Part shown: one piece after another, positions 33,829 to 45,672 of the stretch
Numbering within the stretch: position 1 is the first letter of the stretch
Layout of the letters: the number at the start of each line of letters is the position of its first letter
Origin: Loxodes magnus
Taxonomy: Eukaryota > Ciliophora > Karyorelictea > Loxodida > Loxodidae
NCBI GenBank assembly: GCA_946699065.1
Contig: CAMPDV010001498.1
Coordinates: 1-64,000 of the forward strand
Reading direction: 5' to 3'
Length of the DNA: 64,000 nucleotides
Position numbers and translations under genes: made by a program
The notes under the pieces: model-generated
Told to the model about the DNA's origin: nothing
What the model saw: only the letters and a program-made list of their open reading frames with translations
The model's database searches: none

Positions 33829-34452
33829 TCAAGGCTAAAAAAAGAAAATTATTTCATTTATAAGAAGAGAGGTATAAATTTGCAAGATTACTAAGTATAA
33901 AAAGAATTTTCAGAAAATAAATACCTAAAAACTTTAAATAAATTTTCTTTTTTACTTAGATAAATAAATTAATGATATACCTTTTAATCAACCCTAGAAT
34001 TAGAAATAGATAAATTTCTATATCATATTGAGAGATTAAAATAATTATAATAGCTTTAATTTAATTTATTAGTATGTGATTTTATATTTTTTAGCATTTT
34101 GTTTAATTTTGTTAAGCAAATATCTATATATTTATTTGTTCCTTAGATTTTACTTTAACAAATATTAGTCATTTTTGAAAAACTCATAATAAGAAAATAG
34201 TTGTTGCCTTTAATTGTCTTCTTGAAAATAAGGAATGCTTTTTAATTATTTACACTCTAAATTTCTATACCTATCTCATCTGTTTTTAGATTATAAAATC
34301 TTAAGTATAATATTCATTATATCAGAAACAGTGAGTTTTATCTTCATTATAACTATTTGAAATCAATTTTATTTAATTTACACTAATTCATACATAAGAT
34401 GCTTCTAGTTCAATTTATATGTCTTTTAATACATTTTTTCAAAAACCATCAT
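33829..34452 (-). CDS. Unrecognised 207-residue ORF with a hydrophobic C-terminus
   Basis: ATG at 34452 to TGA at 33829-33831, 208 codons in one frame including four internal TGAs that would be Trp. The C-terminal 20 residues (V-F-I-F-W-K-F-F-L-Y-L-V) could span a membrane. No motif recognised. The stop might be sense, in which case the frame extends left. Low confidence because open frames are common in this code. Confidence 0.28.
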
Positions 34453-35188
34453 TACATTTAAAAAAAAGAGGGAGTCACTTCTTAAATCATATTCTTAGAA
34501 TTAAGTTTTATTAATTAACTTAAATGAAAGTAATTTTTGCTTAATGTATACAAATCTAAAAGAAAGTAAAGCAATAAAAAGAAATCCAAAATTTAAGTAT
34601 AATCTTATTCAATTTTTATTTATTAAACTATCATCTAGAAAATAAGATTAAAGTCACTTTTTTCATTGTAATTGTTATAAATTTTATATTCATTCTCCTA
34701 AGAAACATTTCTAGAATAAAATGGGAAATTTTAATTCTAAAAATTTAATTTCTTACAAAATATTTATATTTAAAGCCGAAAAAAGAAATGTTGAAAGATA
34801 GAAGCTTGTAAAAAAGGATAGGCTTCACTCAATTAGTAGAATGATTATTAATTAAAACATTAAGTCTTATTTATTTAAAATTAGAACTTAACAAAAATAA
34901 AATACGAAGTCAAATAAATTTCAATTATTTTGACTTTTTAATTGAGATAGTAATTTAAAGCTATAAGAAGTAAGGAACTTAAAGCAAAAAGTTTAAGATA
35001 GTAATTTTTAGAAAACTTAGTAATTTTATTGATGTATTTTATATTTAATTATATGAATATACAACAATAAAGATTAATATTAATGGGTTATAATAATAGT
35101 GTATTAAATTAATAATATTTGTATAGATATTTTTATTTTAAACTGATAAAATATTATTTTTATTAGTTTTAAATTAATAGACTCATCC
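34453..35188. other. AT-rich interval without a supported gene
   Basis: 3' flank of the WWE-PARP gene at 35189-38059; nothing recognised. Confidence 0.45.
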
Positions 35189-38059
35189 TCAAGCTGTTGT
35201 ATAAGTAATAACAAAAGCAGTATAAGCTTTTAAATCCGTACCTATTTCAAAAGTGTTTTGCAATCTTTGAGGAGGTTCTAAATTTTAATGTAAAACTTGA
35301 TCTACTTAGTCAATAGAATTTTAAGACTTCTCTTATAGCTGGTTGAGTTCTTCTTCAATCATAACGTCACAAAGAATTAACTATCATTGCTTATTGCTTT
35401 TTTTATAGGCAAATTCCAAAGTATTTCTAGGTATAACTTCAAATTCATATTTCTATTATTAGTTCTAAAATTGACCATTTTAAAAACCATTTTAACATAT
35501 TTCAGAAGGATTATCTTTTTAATTTCCGTAGAACAATCTATAAATTTAAGGGTTTTTTCCATGATTGCTTTAATACTCTCTCATTTCTCTACAAAAATTT
35601 CTGAATTAAGCATTATTCTATATAACCGTAACTTTAAGTATTTTCAACATACTACCAGCTTCATTTAATCTAGTTTGAATATTTTAAAACTACTCAGATT
35701 TTTTTTCTAACTCATGTTCAAAATATGGATTTTAGCCTTATTTTCAATAAATAGGAAATTAGATATTTTAACATTACTATCTTAACTTTTTTATTTGCAT
35801 TTATACATTTTAAATGTTTTCTTTAAACCCTAAAATATAAAATTTAGAACTCATGAAAATAAGCAGTACTCCATTTTATTCTACTATGGTAAATTCTTCT
35901 TCTGGATATTCTATCTAAATTTCTTCACTTAACTGCAAATTTTCAATATTTTCCTTGAAGTAAAATACATTTTTAGATTCTCCTTCTAAAGTTAAAGTTG
36001 CTAAGGACTTTTTATTCATTGTTCTTACAATTTTATAAACTTTTTATTAATAAGTAGGATTTTTCTTTATGGTCATCTAATTAAAATCTATTTCATAGCT
36101 ATCATATTTCAATTTAAAGGAAGATACTTTTTTTTAAGATTTAAAAGCTTAATCAATTGCTTAATTTTCCTCCTCGTTAAATGATTTATAATTTAGAAAC
36201 TCTTAGTAAAGTCATTAATACGTAGTAGGATAAAATCTTCTTATTTCTCTTCATCATTTTGTTTAAATATTGATTTAATACATTTTAGATAAATCTATCT
36301 AGAATTAAACTTATGAATGAATTTTATTTGAAAACAGCGAAATTTCAAATTTTTTTAACGGATTTTCTTTAAAATTCTTTTCAATTTACTCCTGTATAAG
36401 TGGTTCATATTACTATCATTTATAATTATCATCTTTCCATTATCAAATACCTTATTCTTATTACTAAGTCTATAAGTCACTTTTATTTATTCGTGTAATG
36501 GCCATTTTAGAATTATTTTGAGAATTTATCTAAATTTTATTCTAGAAGTCTATATTAAAAGTAGTAGGTTGCTAATCACCGTTTAATAGTAGGTTTACTT
36601 TAAAAAGCTAGCTCTTATTTTAAATAAAAGCATTCTCTATTTATCATTACAATTCTGTTGGATAAGCTTTCAATTGTCCCTACTCTTTCCAGCATCATTC
36701 GAAAGGCTAAGGAGTTTTTTGTTATATCGCTTTACAGTGTAAAGAGTAATTAACATCAAACTCTTATTATTAAGTTTGTAATATGATTTAGCCTTTTTAA
36801 CTCAATAAAAAATTAAGTTCAGATTGGGAATAAATATCAACTACTGTCTAAGTTATAGATATTTAATTTGTTAATTTCTGAATTTCAAGCTAAAATGTAT
36901 CATATGTAGATTTTTTATAAACTGATAAATGTACAATAACAGGATCTTATTCTTCATTAATTGAGTATTTTGCTAAATCTTTGCTTGAAAGTAAATCCTG
37001 AAATTATTTGCTGTATTTTTGAAGTCATAAATATTTTAACTTTTCTATTATAGTTTTAAACTCCTTTAATAGCTCATACATGTTTTCTAGTTTTTGCTTA
37101 GCTTTATCTAAATTTTCTTAAATTCCTTCAATTTTTAATATCTCTTTTAAAACCTCAAACGAACACCCTGGGAAATCTTTTCTTAGAGATTTATAGTTTG
37201 ATTCTTTTTCCTTGATACTCAAATATCTTTCTTAAAGTTACTATAGCGAAGAGCCACTCATTAATATCTATTCTGCCTTCATTTTTTGCTTAAATTTTTC
37301 CAAAGATTTACTCATTTTTTTCAAAATATGTTGAGGACCTTGCATTTGTATTTAGTTTTAGGTTATTTTTATTTCCAATTTTTTATACTTTTCTTATTTT
37401 GTCTAACACCAATTTTTGAATATAGGAAAATGATTCTAATAAAAATCAAATTATTTCTAGAATTATTATTTATCACTATTTGAGTTCTTCAGTTTTAAAT
37501 CTATTAAGGAAACTTCTGGGTTTATGTTAAGAGTTTGGAATAACTATTCTTATTAAATTTAAACTTAATTTATTTCTTATTCAACATTTATATTTTTAAC
37601 CTCAAATTTGATTAAACCTTCGTGACTAACTACTGCTTTTTATTCGCTTGACTCTTACTTTTTACTATCTCTAATTTTGTTATACATAAGTTTCAGCTTA
37701 TTAACATCAGGGGGCTTAATCTAAAAATTAGTTTCTAATTTTTATTAGATTTCTTAAAATTCTTAGCTAATGTAAGATTCTTCGTTTGGAAATAAACTAA
37801 CAATTTGATCTTTTAAATGCATAAGTTTGTTTAATTCGATTTTACTAATAAAAGACATGCTTTATATATTCCTATTTTATAATTTCATTTGTGCTTCTTT
37901 TAGTTATTTAGACTCTTCTTAATTTAACCCCATTAACTAAGTAAAATCTTCAAATTCTTATTACTAACTATTCTTCAATATCTCATCAGTAATTCCTATG
38001 TTCTCAAGCTGATGTCTGATATTATTTAAGCCTAGATAAAAAATTCAGTCAGATTACAT
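35189..38059 (-). CDS. SAM-like / KH-like / triple WWE / degenerate PARP protein (956 aa)
   Basis: Uninterrupted: ATG 38059 to TGA 35189-35191, 957 codons with the stop. It starts M-Q-S-D-W-I-F-Y-L-G-L-N-N-I-R, a variant of the D-W-I-S module. KH-like repeats follow (P-G-C-S-F-E-V). WWE domains begin near 454 (F-E-W-C-W-K-E), 539 (I-W-Q-W-K-D-D) and 616 (Y-Q-W-L-Y). The PARP region begins near 841 with R-L-F-Y-G-N, again Tyr in place of the catalytic His, lacks the G-x-G-x-Y-F-A motif, and ends A-F-V-I-T-Y-T-T-A before TGA GGA TGA. I count about eleven in-frame TGA codons at Trp positions and three TGG; the last internal TGA lies about 60-85 codons before the stop. Likely a non-catalytic ADP-ribose-reading protein. 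Confidence 0.88.
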
Positions 38060-39357
38060 TTTTAAAAATAAAAGGATGATGTTTAAATAGTAAGGAATTC
38101 TTTTGAAAAAGTGATAAATATAAAGTAATAAAAATGAAATTCCATTGTAAGCTAATTTCTAAAATAAATTATAATATACTTATAACTTTTATTTCATCTC
38201 TTCTTATACCCTAAACTTATTATGCTACTCTTTATCTACCCCTTATATCTTCTACTATGCTTTCTTCATGCTCTTTCCTTAAATTTCATATTTTTATATT
38301 TAACTGCTTTTTCATAGTTCTGGCCCTCTTATTTCCACAGCTTTAAAACTTATGCTTTTTTTAACTTTTATTGTAAAAAGTGATTGTTTTGAGATAAATT
38401 AGAAATAGATAAGCATTTTAATAAAAATTATTTTTCAAGGCTATTATAAAATTTAAATGAATCAACACTTTTAAGTGAAATTAAATAAATTAGCAAACTG
38501 GAAAATATATCAAATATCTAAATATAGCACCATCAATTTTCTATATCTTGCTATAAGAATCTAAACTAATAATCCTTAAATAAGAAAGATATAAAATTTA
38601 TATTTATCATAATAGAAAGCTTTATATAAACTTTTAACTTCAAACTTATTATCAAATTTTCTATAGTTCTCCAAAATCATTAAAATATAGACACATAACC
38701 AAGAAAATTCTGAAATAAATTATATAAAGCTAGACAAGGATTTTCTAAAAAGGTATATTTATTCTTAGTTTAAAAATAAGAATTTGCATACTTTGATTAT
38801 TTTTTAAATAAAAGGAAGACCAAAAAATTAAAAAATAATTAGCACAAATAATTTTAAAATAATTCTAAGAAGTAGCTTGGATGATAAATTTAGAAAGATA
38901 AATTTAATTTCAGATAAACATTTGAACTAGTTATTTAGGACAAACTAATATCAAGGAAATCTTATAATTTATTTTATAAATAATGAATATTAATTTTAAT
39001 ATTGTTGTTATATGAGAAACTTATCTGGAATTTGGTTATATCTATAAATACTCATCATAGCTGCTTTTCGATATTATTGTTAGCTAATAAAAAAAGTTAG
39101 TTGATTTAAATTAGGAATATTATTCTGTGCTTAAAGAGAATTTAGGATTTTTTTATTTAATTTAGATTTATAATTTATACAAATAATAATAAAGTAAGCT
39201 ATCTCAATAAATAACTGTTTTTTTCCAAATCTTTCTAATTTAAAGTTTTTTAATGTGAGTATACAATCTTTTTAATATAATATATTTCTAAAAAATTAAC
39301 TAAGCTAAGAGTAGAAATTATAAATTATTTATTTAAAAGCATAATAAAAAATGAATA
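38060..39357. other. Interval with no firm gene
   Basis: On the minus strand, a Lys-rich frame ending at TGA 38194-38196 (Y-E-K-A-V-K-Y-K-N-M-K) could be the end of a small gene, but its start is not clear. Otherwise AT-rich and featureless. Confidence 0.35.
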
Positions 39358-39852
39358 TCATTACAGTATTAACTAAAATTTAGAGTATGAGTATAAATTG
39401 ATAAGTATTAATATTAAAGGATAAAAATAAGCTGTGAATTTATTGTGCTTCTTTATATTTTATTGAAAAACTTTGCTGAGTTTTATTTATGATTGTTAAA
39501 TAACTTTTACCATTTTTCTACCAACCTTAAAGGATTTTAAACGATTCATGTTAAATACCTCTCTCTTTCTTAATTAAATACCTTTTTCTTTCTTAATTCT
39601 TTAATTGTAAGATCTTTTAAAAAAAGCTTGTTTGGCAAAACTTTTTAATTCTTCATTTCGAAAATTTACTTGGAGCAAATTATCAATAACTCAATATCCT
39701 TCTAATGGTTAAGAATGTATAAAAAGCTCTAAGTAATCCAAATTTTCAAAAGTGAAATTACCTTAAAAAGATTTTAATTCTAACTTATTTTTCTTTTTAT
39801 TCCTTTAATTCCTTTTCTCTTTAACTTTTTCTAACTAAGTTATACCTTTCAT
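39358..39852 (-). CDS. Unrecognised 164-residue ORF
   Basis: ATG 39852 to TGA 39358-39360, 165 codons with the stop, one internal TGA as Trp (G-Y-W-V-I-D-N-L-L). The product is basic, with a Lys-rich N-terminus and the segment F-T-F-E-N-L-D-Y-L-E-L-F. No domain recognised. Confidence 0.3.
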
Positions 39853-41056
39853 TACTACTCTACTTATATCGATTCTCGAATAATTTCAAAATGAAATCAA
39901 ATTTTTCAGCGAATTTTAAGGATGAAGTTTAATTAGAAATTAATTAAAGAAGAGGATATATTACATATCATATTTACAACATCTAAGTAATTTAATTTTT
40001 CAAAAGAGAAAGCTTATCACATAAATAATTATTTCACTCAACCAATCAAACATACTAATAGTCTGTTCTTATATTAATTTTAAATCTAACTATTGTATGT
40101 AAAATATCTTAGCTATATATTAGAGTTTAATACCTTCTAAGATAAAAATTTATAATTTCAAATCAATAAAGATTGTAAAGTTGCTCATTAGTACAGCTTT
40201 TTATTATAATTCATTTAGGTTTTAAGAAAAATATTTGATTATTGCTAGGTTGAGCTTTCCTTATCAAACAACTTATATTAAATAATTAAAGCTTATAGTA
40301 TATTTAAACTCTCAACCAGGAAATATATTTAAGAAACTTAAAATTAATAATCTTCTTAGAACAATTATATCTAACTTTGCACGGATTTTTAAGCATAAAC
40401 TTATATAATCTTAAAAGTTAATATTTGGACTGGAAAAGTGAAGAGAGTATTTTCTACTAATAAGGTGAAGAAAGAAGTATAAAGAATATGAACTAAATAG
40501 AATAAAAATTAAAAAGCTATTTTAAAAATAGAATCAGCTTTATGCTCCTTTTACCAATCTATCTTCTCATTAAAGAAAATAAAGTCTCTTAACTATTTAT
40601 TTTTTACTTGGCTGTACTGTGAAAAAAATTGAAATAAATCCATGAAAAGAAGAAATGAAAAATGATTAGATTTTATCTAATTATTAAAGTGAAGATTTAT
40701 TACTAATTTTAGTTAAATAAATAAAAAAATAATTTAAAGCAAAGAGATAAAAGAAATATCTTTAAGCATATAAAAACAGCTTGATAAAAACATAAAAAGC
40801 TTATGCATCTTGCAAAGTTATTCAAATAACCAGGTATATCTTCTTTAAGAGTAATCCTTAAATTAAAATATTAAAACTAATTAAAACCAAAAGATTTAAG
40901 TTTCTATAACCAAAAGAAAAATAAATAAATACAAAATTAAACTAAAACATTAGAATCTAGCTTGTTTAATATTTCATTTATTATATAATTTATTATATAA
41001 TTTATAAATTATAAAATAAATCTTTTATTTAAGAAATCTTAAGATTTAAACTTAAA
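39853..41056. other. AT-rich interval upstream of the three-module gene
   Basis: No gene supported. The last 90 bases, from about 40967, are the outer part of the left arm of the inverted repeat. Confidence 0.45.
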
Positions 41057-42463
41057 ATGTAGTAAGACTGAATCTATAAATACAATCTAAATAATATTAG
41101 AAATCAGTTAAATAATTGTGGAATGACTGACGAAAACTTAATAACTTATAGCGAATAAGAGTTATAAGAACTTTACGAACTTATTGAACTAAATTCGAGT
41201 CAAATTTAATAACTACAGTAAGTTAGATAAAGCTTGAAAGTTTAGGACTGAATATCTAAATATAATCTAAATAATATTAGAAATCAGTTAGAAAATTGTG
41301 GAATGACTGACGATAACTTAATGACTTATAGTGAATAAGAGTTATAAGAACTCTATGAAATGATGGAACTAAATTCTATCCAGATTTAATAGCTAAATCA
41401 AGTTAAAAATATACTAAAACTAAATTAAAATACAAATAAAAAAGGTAATTCTGCTGACTGAATCTCATTAAATAACTTAAACGATATTAGAAATCAGTTA
41501 GAAAATTGTGGAATAACTGAAGAATCTTTAATTAATTATAACGAATAAGAGTTATAAGAAATATACGAACTTATGGAACTTAGTCTCAACCAGATTTAAT
41601 AGCTACAGTAAGTTAGAAATTCATTACTAAACTTAAATTAATAAAAATAAGCTACTCAGATTGTATAAAAAGATTTAATATAGTAAAATACTAAAATAGT
41701 TTAAAAAGAACTATCTTATGTTCAACTTGATAAATTAACTTAACCGAAATTAGAAGAAGAATAAAAAGTCTTAAAAGTTTAACCACCAGAAGTTTAACTA
41801 AATTACTCTTTCTAAAAAGAATAAATTAACTTCGATAACTACAAGTATCCTACTTACTACTAATGACTTTAAGTAAATTCATGGGAGTAAACTTCTGATT
41901 TAGATTCAGTTTAACTTCAAAGTAACTGTATAGAAATATTGGGATCTAGATCTTCTATAAATAAAGTTAAGAGATCTTTTGAGAGATTAAACTTAAGTCT
42001 GAAAAAAGAAAAAGTAGAGTTTAGCCAAGAATCTCTTTTGTGCTTTGAAAGGAAATATTTATCTGAAGCGTAGAAAAATTAAGGCTTCACAAATATTATA
42101 AAAGACTTTAAAGGTTGTTCTTTTAAAATTTCGATAAGTTAGTTACAAATAGAAGGAGTTCCGAATGATGTAGATGAAGCGAAGTAAAGAATAGAAGAGA
42201 CTTATTAAACGATAAAATGTTTTTAAACAAGAATAGAAAAGGAGAAGTTCGACAAGCTAAAGAATAATAGATAGTTCAAATAACTAATATAAAGCAAGAA
42301 TATTTTAAAGTATAATATATATGAGAAGCAGTATATAGTATTTGAGCTTCAAGCGTTCGATAAAGAAAAGTTAACTAAATTTGAAGAAGGAGTAAAGAAG
42401 TTAGAATAATAGTTCGATTTTGAAGACGAGGAAGTCAAAGTAGGTGATGAAAGTATGGAATCT
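40967..42463 (+). repeat. Left arm of a large inverted repeat
   Basis: Matches 44268-45358 in reverse complement, except that two SAM-like modules (about 390 bases, 41072-41461) are present only in this arm. The arms are separated by about 1.8 kb of AT-rich spacer. Confidence 0.88.
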
Positions 42464-42505
42464 TCAATCAAAATAAGTGGTATGTTAAAGAGAGAAAAAG
42501 CTTGA
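41057..42505 (+). CDS. Three tandem SAM-like modules plus KH-like repeats (482 aa)
   Basis: ATG 41057 to TGA 42503-42505, 483 codons in one frame. Three D-W-I modules begin at codons 4, 64 and 134 (bases 41066, 41246, 41456); each Trp is TGA. Consensus: L-N-N-I-R-N-Q-L-E-N-C-G-M-T, then S-E-Q-E-L-Q-E-L-Y-E-L-M-E-L, then Q-I-Q-Q-L-x-Q-V-R. The W-I, Leu spacing and final helix resemble a SAM domain, which in other proteins forms polymers; this is inference. The rest is KH-like (Y-P-T-Y-Y-Q-W-L; I-E-I-L-G-S-R-S; F-K-G-C-S-F-K-I) and matches the N-terminal half of the WWE-PARP proteins, but there is no WWE or PARP part. The end is acidic then basic (K-R-E-K-A). It may act as a scaffold or regulator for the longer paralogs. 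Confidence 0.88.
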
Positions 42506-44255
42506 AAACGAACAAAATATTTTTATCTAACATTTATTTATTTAATTTTATAAAATAATAATTTTTTTATTAATAACTTATAAAAATAAATTTAATTGTT
42601 TTGGAGAATCTTTGAGCTTATATGATTCAAAATAGATATAAAGGTAAAAATTTATAATGTTTTCAGATAAACTAAATTTAGATTACATTCTTTTAAATTA
42701 AGGTAAGCTTATTAATTTTAAAATTGATATATCAAATCATTTTATCTTTTTCTTCTTACTATAAATATATTTTACCTTTTAAAAAATCTAAATTAAAAAA
42801 TGATATATAGCACTAAAATATTAAAAAATAGCTTTACCTTACTATACAAATAGTTACAATAGTTTAATATTCATTGTCTTAATAACTCTTTCTTTCATAG
42901 GCATTAAAAAATCCCTCATAATAATAATACTTTTATCCTCTAAAAAAGACTTTATTCTAAAAGATTAGCTTATAAATTATTTTAGCTCTAAAGCATATTC
43001 AAATCACATGTTATTTTTAAGAGTTATTTATTTATTTGCATCATTATTTCAGCTCCTTTTATTAATTATATCCTAATATTCAAATTACTTTTTTGCACCT
43101 GTAAGTATAATTATTCAATGAGATAATTTAATAAAAATAGAAAAGAAGATTCTATTCTAACCTAGGACAAAGATGCAAAATTAATGAATTAAAAGGAAAT
43201 AAAAATGCAAAAGTTTTACTAAATCAAAAATAAAAGGATTATTTTTAATTTCTATGATAATTTTTAAGAAAATGCTATATACTATTAATTAATTTATTTT
43301 AGAGAGAAATAACTATTTTATAATATGTTTAATTTATACATTCGTGTATTTCTATAATTTAGTTCATTAAGAAATTTAATTAAGATAAAAAGTAAAATTA
43401 ACCCAGATGTTTAAAGAAATTAAAGATATACCTTCCTTTATTTGAGATTAGACAAACATTTCGAAAACCATATTGATCTAGATTTTTATACCAATGAAGC
43501 AAAATTATTAAGCTTTTAATTAATTATAAGCTAACCCATTTAATGCTTGATATAAATGTAAAATATTTAAACTTAGTATTTTCTTCATTAGCATTAAATT
43601 AAGCGAAAGATTATACTTACTAGTAAGTTATAAGATATAAAATAAGAGACTAATTATGCTTTCGATTTTTAATATTACAAGTATAAAGGAAATAAAAATT
43701 AAATTTTACCTTAAAACTATTTTTATTCCAAACTTAATTATATCCAACCAATAAATTGCTTTATTTACCAAAGCTATATAAGCGATGCTTGAGAAATATA
43801 TTTAAATATAAAAATAGTTTAAACAAAAATAATTTCATTAGTACTTAAAATTTTAATTAATATATTATGAAAGAAAATTTATATAAATAAGAAAGAATCA
43901 TTGCAACTAGTATCTTTATGTATGCTTTATATTTCCTTAATTAAAGAATTTAAATATTTATATTGATAAGCTGTAAGATAATCCAAAATAACTTAAAAAT
44001 ATATTAAATCTAATACCATCTATATAAATAAGATATTTTAAAATTTACCTACTTATAACAAAAAGAAATAACTTAAATAGTACAAATATTAAAATACCTT
44101 ATAAAAACTATTATTTATTTTATGGACAAAACTTACTAAATAATGTTAAAATAGATAAAGAAATATAGCAAAAAATGAAGTTAAAAATAATTAAAAATGT
44201 ATAAAATAAAAAATAAGATTGTAAAAAGTTAGTTTTTTTTACCTTCTTCCTTTTG
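42506..44255. other. AT-rich spacer of the inverted repeat
   Basis: Separates the two gene arms. I see no domain, GC island or tandem repeat in it. Confidence 0.5.
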
Positions 44256-45389
44256 TCAAATTTTTTAAAAAGATTCCATACTTTCATCACCTACTTTGAC
44301 TTCCTCGTCTTCGAAATCGAACTATTATTCTAACTTCTTTACTCCTTCTTCAAATTTAGTTAACTTTTCTTTATCGAACGCTTGAAGCTCAAATACTATA
44401 TACTGCTTCTCATATATATTATACTTTAAAATATTCTTGCTTTATATTAGTTATTTGAACTATCTATTATTCTTTAGCTTGTCGAACTTCTCCTTTTCTA
44501 TTCTTGTTTAAAAACATTTTATCGTTTAATAAGTCTCTTCTATTCTTTACTTCGCTTCATCTACATCATTCGGAACTCCTTCTATTTGTAACTAACTTAT
44601 CGAAATTTTAAAAGAACAACCTTTAAAGTCTTTTATAATATTTGTGAAGCCTTAATTTTTCTACGCTTCAGATAAATATTTCCTTTCAAAGCACAAAAGA
44701 GCCTCTTGGCTAAACTCTACTTTTTCTTTTTTCAGACTTAAGTTTAATCTCTCAAAAGATCTCTTAACTTTATTTATAGAAGATCTAGACCCCAATATTT
44801 CTATACAGTTACTTTGAAGTTAAACTGAATCTAAATCAGAAGTTTACTCCCATGAATTTACTTAAAGTCATTAGTAGTAAGTAGGATACTTGTAGTTATC
44901 GAAGTTAATTTATTCTTTTTAGAAAGAGTAATTTAGTTAAACTTCTGGTGGTTAAACTTTTAAGACTTTTTATTATTCTTCTAATTTCGGTTAAGTTAAT
45001 TTATCAAGTTGAACATAAGATAGTTCTTTTTAAACTATTTTAGTATTTTACTATATTAAATCTTTTTATTCAATCTGAGTAGCTTATTTTTATTAATTTA
45101 AGTTTAGTAATGAATTTCTAACTTACTGTAGCTATTAAATCTGATTGAGACTAAGTTCCATAAGTTCGTAAAGTTCTTATAACTCTTATTCGTTATAATT
45201 AATTAAAGATTCTTCAGTGATTCCACAATTTTCTAACTGATTTCTAATATCGTTTAAGTTATTTAATGAGATTCAGTCTTACTAAATTTTAAGTTTAAAT
45301 CTTAAGATTTCTTAAATAAAAGATTTATTATATAATTTATAAATTATATAATAATTAAGATTTATAATGCTTTAGATTATTAGTAGCAT
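44256..45389 (-). CDS. Single SAM-like module plus KH-like protein, inverted copy with altered start
   Basis: Nearly identical to the right two thirds of the gene at 41057, on the opposite strand. The frame is intact to TGA 44256-44258. The ATG of the sister gene is ATT here (45285-45287). The nearest in-frame ATG upstream is at 45389, which would add 34 residues (M-L-L-I-I-Q-S-I-I); the coordinates assume that start. Only one module is kept (D-W-I-S-L-N-N-L-N-D-I-R), equal to module 3 of the sister. The C-terminus differs after M-E-S, ending F-Q-K-I. It could be a working short paralog or a gene silenced by loss of its start; frame conservation over 343 codons favours recent origin. Confidence 0.65.
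44268..45358 (-). repeat. Right arm of the large inverted repeat
   Basis: Reverse complement of 40967-42463 with a single SAM-like module. Identity runs through the coding part and about 70 bases of upstream flank and breaks off just after M-E-S near the C-terminus. Confidence 0.88.
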
Positions 45390-45672
45390 TATTATTAATA
45401 TTCTATTTATTTCTTTTTGAAAAGCACTAGAAATTTTAATTAATATAAGCTATTAGTTATATTTATAATTTACATGCTTTTATACTTTTACACTTTAAAC
45501 ATGTATGAATCTTTAGTAAAAAGTCTCTTTTATAAAAATTGTTTTAATTAAAGTGGCTTATAGCTATTTGATATGAACTGAAATTTAAATAAAATGCTTA
45601 ATTTCTATTTTTATTATTAGGTATCACTTTAAAAATTAGACTACGATAATTGGTTTTTAAGTTACAATAAAT

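Noticed and set aside
35377..35668. Short ORFs on both strands
   Set aside because: They overlap the PARP-like end of the gene at 35189-38059 in other frames.
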